A stretch of 64,000 nucleotides of DNA from Doryteuthis pealeii (GCA_023376005.1 CM042138.1:94108481-94172480); one strand, 5' to 3'. Positions 55,739 through 64,000 are shown, numbered from the stretch's first letter. Made by a program: numbers and translations. The notes: generated by a model not told the origin, from the letters alone.

Positions 55739-56227
55739 GTAATATAAAGATTTTGAAGGCAATTTACAATGCAATATGTGTTGAATTTATTTAACTTTTT
55801 TTTTTTTTCAAAACTAAATATTTTCGGAAGTAAAATTCCATCTTCAGAGTTATTGAAAGTACTAGGTGATTTTTTTATAGTACTTATCCCACGGCGATAT
55901 TGTAATCATCTGTTGTTTAAGAAGTTGATGAACGCCGTATATTTGAAATTTTTCCGTGATGTTAAATCGGCTAATTCCGTGATGTTAATCGGCTCGGCTC
56001 GGCTGCTCCCGCGCGTGGAAAATGTTTGAAATTCTTTTAATTTTTACTATAAATACAGCCTTGCTCGGCATAGTGAAATAAAGTTTGTTTCTTTATAGTA
56101 TCTTTGAAGCATCGTGTGTATGTGTAATATAAAGATTTTGAATGCAATTTACAATGCAATATGTGTTGAATTTATTTAACTTTTCTTCTTTTTTTTTTCA
56201 AAACTAAATATTTTCAGAAGTAAAATT

Positions 56228-56232
<5 letters not shown>
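55739..56232 (-). repeat. Repeat L: 385-bp hammerhead repeat, partial head-to-tail dimer
   Basis: 55739-55847 is repeated at 56124-56232 with few changes, offset 385 bp. The left copy contains a complete hammerhead; the right copy is cut by (TA)n inside the ribozyme. The unit between has TATAAATACAG (56049-56059) and AATAAAGTTTG (56081-56091) on the plus strand. This combination is expected in a pseudo-LTR of a Penelope-like element or a retrozyme. Confidence 0.7.
55806..55858 (-). ncRNA. Hammerhead ribozyme motif, AT-rich, extended stem I
   Basis: Minus strand: stem I 5' strand UUUCAAUAACU; CUGAAGA; U; stem II GGAA/UUCC with a 6-nt loop; GAAA; minimal stem III (A15.1-U16.1 and one A-U, loop UA); cleavage after UU at 55816; 3' stem I AGUUUUGAAA. 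Stem I forms 10 pairs with one bulged U. The extra U between CUGAAGA and stem II is shared with several other copies here. Confidence 0.65.
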
Positions 56233-56263
<31 letters not shown>

Positions 56264-56870
56264 CAATGAGAAATCAAAACAAATAAAAGTTTTTGCTTTT
56301 ATTTATTTAATTACGGAATGGTATTACAACCAGCGGTTCTTGCTTAGTGCATTCATCGGGTAATACGAAAAGTTCCTTTAAAATGACAGAAATTGTGTAA
56401 ATGGTCAAATGTGTGCGTTTTTTTTAACTGTATTCTCGTGTTTGCGTGTTTACGTGATGCGGAATGTTTTTTTTTTTCTACGTGTGCGTATTTTTTTTGT
56501 GCATATGTGTATGATGTCATGCGCGTTTGCATGGAAATGCGTGAAGGCTGTGATGATATGATTGTGTCCACGCGCGTGTGTGCGTATTTTTGTTTGTGCG
56601 TATGTATGTGATGTCATGCGTGTGCGCGTGGGAATGTATGAAGGCTGTGATGATATAATATAATATATATATATATGAGAATTAAATAATACATAAATAC
56701 ATATATATATATAAATAGATGAAAATAATAAAATTGAAATTGAATGAACAACGGCTATTACGACTATCACGACCTTCCGCGTGGCGTTTAAAAAAAAAAG
56801 AACACCACGAGACGCATGTTTATAACATTAAAAAAATAATAACGACAAAAAAAACGCGTCCATTTCCGAA
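56233..56870. other. Spacer with (TA)n and GTG-rich stretches
   Basis: (TA)n at 56231-56260. Two related TG-rich segments (56500-56555 and 56595-56655, sharing GATGTCATGCG and GAAGGCTGTGATGATAT) form a direct duplication. Confidence 0.5.
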
Positions 56871-56874
56871 AATC

Positions 56875-56913
56875 GTCTCTGAAGATAAAGGTTTACTTTG
56901 AAATCGATAAGAC
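56875..56913 (+). ncRNA. Hammerhead ribozyme motif, plus strand
   Basis: In order: GUCU (stem I); CUGAAGA; U; AAAG, GUUUA loop, CUUU (stem II); GAAA; UCGA (one U-A pair); UA cleavage site after 56909; AGAC (stem I, fully pairs with GUCU). It is the only clear plus-strand member and has no visible partner copy. Confidence 0.6.
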
Positions 56914-56967
56914 AAAAAAGATCTTTTTGTTTTTATTTTTTATGTGCATTGTATTGGCCTTCAAATC

Positions 56968-56970
<3 letters not shown>

Positions 56971-57053
<83 letters not shown>
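56971..57053. repeat. (TA)n(TG)n microsatellite
   Basis: Lies immediately left of the repeat with the ribozyme at 57102. Confidence 0.95.
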
Positions 57054-57056
<3 letters not shown>

Positions 57057-57101
57057 GAAATTTGAAAAACGAAGTGTTCCAAAAATAAGATGAATCTATT
57101 T

Positions 57102-57145
57102 ATCGACGCTGAAACGTTTCGGTTTATTTAAACCTTCATCAGGAT
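57102..57145 (-). ncRNA. Hammerhead ribozyme motif (repeat K)
   Basis: Minus strand: AUC (stem I); CUGAUGA; A; GGUUUA/UAAACC stem II; GAAA; stem III C-G, G-C with loop UUUCAG plus A15.1-U16.1; GUC cleavage between 57105 and 57104; GAU pairs with AUC. Stem I is only 3 bp at the core. The sister copy at 57928 has the same CG/CG stem III. Confidence 0.65.
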
Positions 57146-57770
57146 TGATTATGGGATGAAGAAATTGATGGATGTTTTGTAAATGACAGGAGTTGGAAAA
57201 ATATTTATAAAACGTTTGTAACTGTATTTGTTCAGCGTTATATTTTTTGAAAGACGAACCGCGACCCGCACACGCGAAGGTGTCATGACGCGTGACGTAA
57301 CTCAAAGAAATGCATTCAACAAAAGACGAGAAATAGTATTAATGGACAGATTTTATGAGAACAATTGGAACAAAGTGGGGAAAGATAACTAAATAATTAA
57401 ATAAAGCCTGGTATTTTGTAGCTATTTAAAACTATTTAGCAAAAAACGGTGATATGTTGAAAAATCCAGGCCGATTATCATACAGCCGCCGAAAATGTGT
57501 TATCACACCTAGTTAGCGGCTGACGAGGGCATGGTATAGCACGTTGTATTTATTACACGTTGTATGATGAAAAAAACTTATATATACATATATGAGGTTA
57601 AGTAAACAAACAAATGTGTTTATTTTTATATAGCTTTAAGCCGACAATTTTTGGAGGATATGTGCTTAATTGAAGTCGTACCTAATTTTGAAAATTAATT
57701 AGTTAATAATTAATGAATTTTAGGCGGGCATATATGTTCAAATGTAAGGCTAAACGAATCGAGAAAATGT
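57146..57770. other. Spacer and start of repeat J
   Basis: 57146-57594 has no recognised feature. 57595-57770 (TAAGTAAACAAACA, AGCCGACAATTTTTGG, TTAATTGAAGTCG) is the body of repeat J as also found at 60300-60400. Confidence 0.5.
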
Positions 57771-57774
57771 CAAT

Positions 57775-57816
57775 CCCTGAATGTACATTTCGACCTATTA
57801 GGTCTCATCAGCAAGG
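57775..57816 (-). ncRNA. Hammerhead ribozyme motif (repeat J, single copy)
   Basis: Minus strand: CCUUG; CUGAUGA; GACCU/AGGUC stem II with AAU loop; GAAA; UGUACA stem III; UU cleavage site at 57780; CAGGG pairs with CCUUG (one G-U). All core bases present. Confidence 0.75.
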
Positions 57817-57927
57817 TTATAGACATGGGAGACTGCTCCGTGTGTGACTCGAAACCTCTACTGTCGTGTGTGTGTGTGTGGAGAAAGGTAGACAAACACG
57901 GAATGTTATGGAAACTGGATGTTTATT

Positions 57928-57970
57928 GTCGACGATGCAACGTTTCGGTCTGTTAGACCTTCTTCAGGAC
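57928..57970 (-). ncRNA. Hammerhead ribozyme motif (repeat K)
   Basis: Minus strand: GUC; CUGAAGA; A; GGUCU/AGACC stem II; GAAA; stem III CG/CG with loop UUGCAU; GUC cleavage between 57931 and 57930; GAC. The block CGAAACGTTG is shared with the conserved box of SINE-D. Confidence 0.65.
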
Positions 57971-58029
57971 TTGGATATAGTTCTTGCTTCAATGATGGAC
58001 AATCTCAAAATGTTGAAACAGGAGGTCGT

Positions 58030-58355
58030 CAGTAGGTCGTCAGTAGGTGGTTGGGGGTGGGTAGTGGATTTTCTTTTCTCTAGATGGCGAGTGTCAGAAT
58101 GGTAATGGTGATGGTACCGCAGGTGTTAGTCCAATGTATACTAGATTGTAAGAATTGGTTAGGAGTATATGTGTGTGTGCGTGTCATTTATTTGTATTTT
58201 TTATATATATGTATTGGGGAACTGGATTTGTCATTAAGTTATAGTTTGTGGCTGGTATGTTTGAGAGGTTTTTTTTGGGAGGGGGGTTGTAAAATGGGGA
58301 GATGGTAAGATTTGTTAAAATGTTATATATTATTATGGATTTGTAAAATGTTATA

Positions 58356-58389
<34 letters not shown>

Positions 58390-58446
58390 AGTGGCGATAT
58401 TATTATTATTGTTCTTATTATGTATCATATATATTGTAATATACAC
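58030..58446. other. G-rich spacer and (ATT)n
   Basis: A duplicated CAGTAGGTCGT at 58030-58045 and (ATT)n at 58357-58387 and nearby. No gene recognised. Confidence 0.5.
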
Positions 58447-58708
58447 CTATCTTTATCTATTTTGATTTATCTAACTGTCTTTAATCTGTTAATATCATCT
58501 GTGTCTGTCTGTTTATCCATAATCTGTTAATATTTGTCTATCTATCTATCTATTTATTTTTGGTCTGTTAATATTTATCTATATGTCTATCTATCCATCT
58601 GTCTATCTATCAATTTGTCTTGAATGTGTTCATGTCTATCAATTCATCTGTCTTATCTATCTTTAATATGTTATTATCTATCTGTATGTCTGTCTATCTA
58701 TTTTTGAT

Positions 58709-58786
<78 letters not shown>

Positions 58787-59575
58787 TGTTAGTATCTATC
58801 TTTCTGTATATCTGTCTATATATCTAACTTGAATATGTTCATATCTATCTATTTATCTGTCTGTCTTTGATATTTTATGGTCTATCTGTCTATCTTTCAA
58901 TCTATCTTTTATCTATCTATCTATCTATCTATCTTTAATCTGTTAATATCTATCTATCTATCTATCTATCTATCTGTCTATAGTCTGTTCATGTCTATCT
59001 ATCTACCTGTCCATATATCTGTATTTAATCTGTTAATATCTATCAATCTGTCAGTCCATCTATCTATCTTTAATTTGTTAATGTCTATCTATCTATCTGT
59101 CTTTAATCTGTTAATCTCTGTCTATCTAACTGTCCATCTGTCTGTATTTGTTCTGTTAATATCTATCTATCTATCAGTCCCTCTATCTATCTTCGATATG
59201 TTACTATCTATCTATCTATCTATATGTCCATCCATCTATCTTTAATCTGACAATATCTATCTATCTATCTATCAATCTATCTATCTATCTATCTTTAATC
59301 TGTTGATATCTATCTGTCCTGAATCTGTTAATAGCTGTCTGTCTATATACCCAACTATCTATTTTTACTCTGTTAATATCTGTTTGTCTACCTATCTGAC
59401 TATCTGTCTATCTTTGATCTGTAAATGTCTATCTGTCTATCTATCTATCTATCTATCTATGCGTTTGTTTGTCTATCTTGAATGTGTTCATAACTATGTA
59501 TTCATTTGTCTATCTGTCTCTAATGTGTTCTTATCTATCTGTCTGTCTATCTATCTTTAATCTATCTATACATAT
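58447..59575. repeat. 1.1-kb (TCTA)n/(TCTG)n satellite-like tract with ~60-bp higher-order phrases
   Basis: Tetranucleotide runs (TCTA, TCTG) are punctuated about every 45-80 bp by TTTAATCTGTTAATATC or close variants, giving a higher-order period. A (TA)n tract interrupts at 58734-58784. The LSIYLSIYLS-type frames are translations of this repeat. Confidence 0.9.
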
Positions 59576-59585
59576 TTATACCTAG

Positions 59586-59589
<4 letters not shown>

Positions 59590-59625
<36 letters not shown>

Positions 59626-59818
59626 GGCTCTTATATATGAACACATTTCATATGACTTTCTTAAATGTTCTGACGTGTACAATCATTTTGACAGATTATT
59701 ACTGTTAGCTGATAAATAAATTAATATATGAATTCCCAGCTTCACTCCAAATAATACACGAGATAAACGTCTTATAAACTAATCCGAAATTGAAAAGTAA
59801 TTTCATCAAACTTATGGG

Positions 59819-59877
<59 letters not shown>

Positions 59878-59962
59878 AAGGAAATTAATCCGACAGTGTG
59901 AATTTGATATAATGAAAAAACAAATGATGTTTACAAAAGCATGGGATCATCAGGAGAGAATG

Positions 59963-60022
<60 letters not shown>

Positions 60023-60025
60023 TTT
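59590..60025. repeat. (TA)n tracts and short spacer
   Basis: (TA)n at 59590-59621, 59820-59870 and 59963-60020. The segment 59871-59962 begins with GAAATTAATCCGACAGT, also present left of palindromes P2 and P4. Confidence 0.8.
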
Positions 60026-60113
60026 TTTTTTGAAAGTTAATTAATTAATAATTAATTAATTAGGCGGGATTACCTATTTAAATGTAAGGCTAAACAAATC
60101 GAGAAAAATCAAT

Positions 60114-60155
60114 CTCTGTATGTACATTTCGGCCTATTAGGCCTCATCAGCAGAG
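60114..60155 (-). ncRNA. Hammerhead ribozyme motif (repeat J dimer, distal)
   Basis: Minus strand: CUCUG; CUGAUGA; GGCCU/AGGCC-type stem II with short loop; GAAA; UGUACA; UA cleavage between 60119 and 60118; CAGAG fully complementary to CUCUG. Confidence 0.8.
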
Positions 60156-60477
60156 CTATATATACGAAGACCGCCCCGTGTGCGATTCGAAACCTGACTA
60201 TCAAGCTGACAGGCAAGCAAACGGACTTAGCTAGATTTCTTCGTTTTGTTTAGGAGTAGGTATTTATATTTCTCTTCAGTGACCTCTACACGATATTATG
60301 AGAAGTAAACAAACAGACGATGTTTGTGATATGGCTATTTTCAGCCGACAATATTTGGGAGAATATGTGCTTAATTGAAGTCGAACCTTATTTTTGAAAG
60401 TTAATTAATTAATAATCAATTAATTAGGCGGGATTACCTATTTAAATGTAAGGCTAAACAAATCGAGAAAAATCAAT

Positions 60478-60519
60478 CTCTGTATGTACATTTCGGCCTA
60501 TTAGGCCTCATCAGCAGAG
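60478..60519 (-). ncRNA. Hammerhead ribozyme motif (repeat J dimer, proximal)
   Basis: Identical in core and stems to 60114-60155; cleavage between 60483 and 60482. It is upstream of the other in the minus-strand transcript. Confidence 0.8.
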
Positions 60520-60560
60520 CTATAGATACGAAGACCGCCCCGTGTGCGATTCGAAACCTG

Positions 60561-60616
60561 AGCCTAAAGTCGGTATCAGCCAGTTAGCGAGGGAGTCTAT
60601 CCCCTTTTCAATAGCG

Positions 60617-60620
<4 letters not shown>
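60561..60620 (-). mobile_element. SINE-A 3' fragment
   Basis: AAAGTCGGTATCAGCC and the GGAGTCTATCCCCTTTTC block, running into (TA)n. Confidence 0.7.
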
Positions 60621-60651
<31 letters not shown>

Positions 60652-60655
60652 TCAT

Positions 60656-60696
60656 CCACAGACACGTGTTTCGAAGTTTACTTCTCATCAGTGCGG
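60656..60696 (-). ncRNA. Hammerhead ribozyme motif of hammerhead SINE
   Basis: Minus strand: CCGCA; CUGAUGA; GAAGU/ACUUC stem II; GAAA; CACGUG; GUC cleavage between 60661 and 60660; UGUGG pairs with CCGCA through one G-U. Borders (TA)n at 60619-60649. Confidence 0.8.
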
Positions 60697-60947
60697 CACG
60701 ACTTTTTAACAGCTACCTCTAGCCGGGATCGAAACCCGACAGAATTTTCGTCTACCAAGTTCCTTACCCTTGCGGCTATTAGCGGCCGTCAGTCTAGGGT
60801 GAACAATTAATTGCTACATACTTTACGGCGGTATGTTTTTACAATCAACAGAGAACTCTAATCTGTAAATAGACGGGTAACGGCTAATGCCAAACGGTGA
60901 AGTTACAATTAATGTCCCCCCACAGTGCTCAACCATAGGAGTGGGAA

Positions 60948-60950
<3 letters not shown>
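60697..60950 (-). mobile_element. Hammerhead SINE body with tRNA-like head
   Basis: On the minus strand TAGCCGCAAGGGTAAGG (A-box-like, near 60780) and GGGTTTCGATCCCGGC (B-box-like, near 60730) precede the ribozyme. Upstream are CTAATGCC...AACGGTGAAG-type sequences shared with 61310-61505. It ends at (TA)n (60951-60990). Confidence 0.65.
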
Positions 60951-60990
<40 letters not shown>

Positions 60991-60993
<3 letters not shown>

Positions 60994-61075
60994 GTTTGTT
61001 TGTTTGTTTTGTTTTGTTTTGTTTTACTGCATATCAATCTCGGTGGGTCATTTAATGCCGACTAAGTTTTGGATT
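60991..61075 (+). repeat. Repeat E end fragment
   Basis: (GTTT)n, then CTGCATATCAATCTCGG and GGTCATTTAATGCCG. Confidence 0.65.
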
Positions 61076-61215
61076 CGTGGGGATAGTTTGGTAGGAAACA
61101 AATGTATATATGTATAGATTTTAATTAGTGTTCAGTTACCCATATATTTTAGTACAATCCCACTTCTTTTAGGAAATGTATAGTTGTAGAAAAACAGTTT
61201 TTCCGTTGTTGCAAC

Positions 61216-61218
<3 letters not shown>

Positions 61219-61260
<42 letters not shown>
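61219..61260. repeat. (TA)n microsatellite
   Basis: Left border of the hammerhead SINE dimer. Confidence 0.95.
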
Positions 61261-61264
<4 letters not shown>

Positions 61265-61560
61265 ATCCACACCCACCGTGTTCGACGTTTGCGTCTCATC
61301 AGTGTGGCTAGACTTTCCTCTCGGCCATTAGTAGCCGCCATTAAGAGGTGAAAATTTAACTGATAAATGCATACATCGGTAGATATATGTTACGATCACC
61401 AGAAAACTCAAATCCGTAAACGACAGACGAGTATTGCTTTACGCTAAACGGTGAAAGTTCGTTAAAGTCCCCTCGATAGAGCTCTACCAGGTTTTGAGAG
61501 CATATAATAGTCATCCACAGACACCGTGTTTCGACGTTTACGTCTCATCAGTGTGGTTAG
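61261..61560 (-). mobile_element. Hammerhead SINE partial dimer, 248-bp spacing
   Basis: A damaged ribozyme (61267-61307; GUC changed to GGG, GAAA shortened to GAA) and an intact one (61515-61556) flank a body (61308-61505) related to 60697-60950. The two cleavage positions are 248 nt apart. The right end runs into (TA)n at 61563-61605. Confidence 0.7.
61515..61556 (-). ncRNA. Hammerhead ribozyme motif, best match to consensus
   Basis: Minus strand: CCACA; CUGAUGA; GACGU, AA, ACGUC (perfect stem II); GAAA; CACGGUG (C-G, A-U, loop CGG) with the A15.1-U16.1 pair; GUC cleavage between 61520 and 61519; UGUGG perfectly complementary to CCACA. Every conserved position is met with no extra base. 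Confidence 0.85.
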
Positions 61561-61605
<45 letters not shown>

Positions 61606-61607
<2 letters not shown>

Positions 61608-62094
61608 GCCTGGTATACAGATTGGATCAGAAATAACAGGACAGTCGTTAATATTACATTATGATGAGCTTCTTATTACTTCTGTCTCTCCCTGTATCTC
61701 TCTGTTCATCCGCTTAATAAACTTAATAAACATTTTTATATCAAATACAATCAAGATATGCGGTATATATTCTTCACAAAGGCCATGACCTAAGATGAAA
61801 GAAATTATTTGTGAGAATATTTTAGACTATTTCCCAGGTAATAAATTTTTTTTTAAATACATAAACCAATGGTATGAAAATAGATAAAAGAACTGGGTGA
61901 CAAAGCCAGGTTCGTGATTCACTTTGTGAGGAACGACTTCACTGGAAATGGTTTTCAAGAAGAGCGTGCTAACTATTGCGCTGAGTTAAATGCTCAAAAA
62001 TTGAACAATTAGCCAACAGATTCGACCTCACTAGTCCGGCAACCTTAGAACCAGATATTTGTTAGAGTCACAGGTTTTCCGAACTAGTGAAGTT
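61606..62094. other. Unrecognised AT-rich sequence
   Basis: No repeat or gene recognised. Confidence 0.35.
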
Positions 62095-62600
62095 TGTTTT
62101 GCTCTTTTTAATGGGGAAATAATACATACTAGCAGGAACTGTGGAAATAGCTCAGTATGATGATTTAATTATAACAACGTTTGATAGGTTCACTTAAGAG
62201 CTATAGCAAATACTTCAATATGTAAATTATAATCTTGATTTAAGTCTCTCTGACTTCTTTCTTTCTTTGATTGAAACAGATAAGCGTTATCGCTTTCGTG
62301 TGCTCACCCCTCTCTATCTTCCCCCTACTTTCTTTCTTTCTTTTCCTTCTTCTATTTTTCTCTGTGTAGCATGTCATTTTCTTACCTTTCTTTCTTTAAT
62401 ATAAAATCAGAATGGTCCATTATTTAACTGAGGTGACGACACTCATAAGACATAAAAATTTCGGCGGATAAGCAACACCAGATAATCAGGATTAACATTT
62501 CTGCATTTCACCTTGTGCAATTTGGACGATCTAACCAGAGAGTGTTGCAGAATGATAACGGTCGGAAGATTAAGGAACAAGCATATTAAGAATACATATA
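62095..62600 (-). repeat. Repeat F copy
   Basis: Reverse of the 53880-54385 body (GAGCTATAGCAAATAC, GATTGAAACAGATAAGCG, CCATTATTTAACTGAGGTGACG). Confidence 0.75.
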
Positions 62601-62649
62601 CTGCTGCCAATATAAATTGTATTGATATAGACAATATTGATATTGTATT

Positions 62650-62650
62650 G

Positions 62651-62700
<50 letters not shown>
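62650..62700. repeat. (TA)n microsatellite
   Basis: About 24 TA units. Confidence 0.95.
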
Positions 62701-62706
<6 letters not shown>

Positions 62707-62812
62707 TGATATTAATGATAATTTATCCAAAGTTTAGAATTCTTTAAGATAATTTTCAACCATTATTAAATGAGTAGGAAAAGTTTTATTACAATTCAAT
62801 AACTAATAGAGG

Positions 62813-63030
62813 ATGGTTGGTTGGTTGGTTGGTTGGTTGGTTGGTTGGTTGGATTTACGGCATGTCAACCCTTGGGTTATTTTATGCCAAAGACGTTTTT
62901 TGTTTTAATTATTCTTGTTGGACATTCAATTTTTAACACATTTTAAAACTCCTTTTTTACCTATCTAACCCATAGATGGTACCCTAACAGGTACTACCAA
63001 TCTGGGTCAGAGTATACCTGAGATTAATAA
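62813..63030 (+). repeat. Repeat E copy with long (GGTT)n
   Basis: Nine GGTT units, ACGGCATGTCAACCCTTGG, ACCCTAACAGGTACTACC. Confidence 0.8.
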
Positions 63031-63063
63031 CGAGAAAATTGTTATCGCTTGTGCTCCCCCCCC

Positions 63064-63065
<2 letters not shown>

Positions 63066-63124
<59 letters not shown>
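63066..63124. repeat. (TC)n microsatellite
   Basis: About 29 CT units, inside a truncated repeat end. Confidence 0.95.
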
Positions 63125-63127
<3 letters not shown>

Positions 63128-63302
63128 TCTACGTCCGTGTGTCACACTTTAACACCCCCCATCACCCGATATACCCCTCTCCTTCTAACTCCGCAACTAC
63201 GAAGCTTCTCCGGATCGGGGGTGTTTAGTACTAGAGTATTAATGAAAAGTGCTTTTTTTTTTTAACCGTCACATTGCTTCCTAGACATACCTCATACTTA
63301 GC

Positions 63303-63715
63303 TAGGGCATCGTATTGTTGTGTAATGGTTAACAAGCTAGTCTCGCAGATTCATTACAACTAAATAGCGAGTTCGATCCTCGCTTGATGTCACAGCCTAT
63401 ACGTGGCGAACAATTTCGGTATTAGGCATCCCAACGTGGTATAATGGTTAGCAAGCTAGTCTCGCAGATCCATTACAGCTGAATAGCGAGTTCGATCCTC
63501 GCTGGACGCTCCATTCTTGCGACTTTGTGTCACATCCTACCCATGGCAAATGGGTTGGGTATTTAAGGGTGTCCCATCCTGGTGTAATAGATAGCAATCT
63601 AGTCTCGCAGATCCCTTACAGTTGAATAGCGAGTTCGATCCTCGCTGGATGTCCCATAATTACGATCTTGTCTTACATCCAACTCGTGGTGAACGGTTTG
63701 GGTAAATATCTACCT
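63303..63715 (+). mobile_element. SINE-B, three tandem units
   Basis: Units at 63303-63425, 63426-63565 and 63568-63715. Each has GTGGTATAATGGTTAGCAAG (or variant), TCTCGCAGATCC, B box GAGTTCGATCCTCGC and, in units 2 and 3, a GTGTCACATCC-like tail ending GGGTA(T/A). In the middle unit GGCATCC at the start can pair in part with GGACGCT after the B box, like a tRNA acceptor stem. The variable region is not a normal tRNA and the tail is SINE-like. Confidence 0.75.
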
Positions 63716-64000
63716 TGTATATAGTTAAAACTGAAGTATACAAGTTGTAAAATGGATACTGTGAACCACTCTGGCCTATATAAAGGCTAGAAGTGTTATT
63801 AAAATATAATTAAAAAAAAGTTATATGCTCTCAAATATAGTCTGATTTTTTATTCAATTCATTGATGAGATAAAAAATTCAGTTTGTTGAAAAATGAGAC
63901 AGACACTCGAAAACTCCCAATTGGAAAAGACAAAAATAGACACGTTTTAATTAATTTTACAAAGAAATAATCTCGATTTAAATCTAATTCTCATAAGTAA
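63716..64000. other. AT-rich end of window, nothing recognised
   Basis: No repeat or exon was identified. Confidence 0.4.

Larger units (their letters stand above)
60026..60560 (-). repeat. Repeat J head-to-tail dimer, 364-bp period
   Basis: 60026-60202 and 60390-60560 are nearly identical (AAGTTAATTAATTAATAA, TTAGGCGGGATTACC, the ribozyme, CGAAGACCGCCCCGTG), exactly 364 bp apart. The unit also includes a 60203-60389 body related to 57595-57700. Two intact ribozymes in one transcript would release a 364-nt RNA. Confidence 0.8.

Noticed and set aside
55769..56029. 86-codon frame in repeat L
   Set aside because: Lies within a repeat unit carrying a ribozyme and promoter-like signals; no second copy preserves it and no domain is recognised.
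58877..59560. Frames rich in LSIYLS
   Set aside because: Translation of the (TCTA)n tract.
63426..63520. True tRNA gene
   Set aside because: A- and B-box-like sequences and a partial acceptor pairing are present, but the anticodon arm is abnormal and the unit continues into a SINE tail shared by other copies.

Overview
This window is from an animal nuclear genome that is AT-rich and dominated by repeats. The best guess is a mollusc, probably a coleoid cephalopod such as an octopus. That is an inference from the repeat style: many (TA)n, (TG)n and (TCTA)n microsatellites, several tRNA-derived SINE families, LINE and mariner remnants, small introns with GT-AG borders, and no bacterial operon structure. 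No database could be consulted. All repeat family names used here (SINE-A to SINE-D, repeats E to L, palindromes P1 to P5) are local labels.

Two protein-coding genes can be assembled from splice signals. Gene A (+ strand, 373-3168) has three exons whose phases fit exactly and encodes a 311-residue proline/tyrosine-rich protein of unknown function. Gene B (- strand, 27691-23309) has three coding exons and encodes a small secreted protein with a signal peptide and a low-complexity N/Q/F/P/G-rich C-terminus. Its last exon carries an apparent single-base frame disruption. Almost all other long open frames are translated microsatellites or repeats.

Layout. 1-9 kb: gene A, SINE-D copies, a hAT-like MITE, a large perfect palindrome (P1), a 28-bp minisatellite and a tandem repeat block interrupted by SINE-A. 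9-17 kb: SINEs, an internally deleted mariner with TIRs, a second MITE family with telomere-like cores, and repeat H. 17-20 kb: hammerhead-bearing SINE, palindromes P2 and P3. 19-23 kb: repeat E copies, a GC-rich 265-275-bp tandem duplication, repeat G. 23-28 kb: gene B with its introns. 28-34 kb: non-LTR retrotransposon 3' ends embedded in (AAT)n, repeat E, second MITE copy, P5. 34-44 kb: microsatellites, P4, a reverse-strand LINE copy interrupted by two SINE-A copies, SINE-D. 44-53 kb: mariner relic, repeat E inverted pair, nested SINEs, a 0.7-kb purine-rich element with inverted ends. 53-62 kb: repeat F, LINE remnant, then a dense cluster of hammerhead-ribozyme repeats, and a 1.1-kb (TCTA)n tract. 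62-64 kb: repeats F and E, then three tandem SINE-B units.

The most interesting system is a set of sequence-unrelated repeat families that each carry a hammerhead ribozyme fold: CUGANGA, stem II, GAAA, a very short stem III, a UH cleavage site and a complementary stem I. Motifs that satisfy the full core and pair in stem I lie at 17576-17617, 55806-55858, 56875-56913, 57102-57145, 57775-57816, 57928-57970, 60114-60155, 60478-60519, 60656-60696 and 61515-61556, with 18448-18487 slightly weaker. Some sit in head-to-tail dimers with periods of 364, 385 or 248 bp, the architecture of retrozymes and of Penelope-like element pseudo-LTRs. One family joins a tRNA-like Pol III head to the ribozyme. 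Most abut (TA)n tracts. Several large palindromes have decayed ribozymes in their arms.
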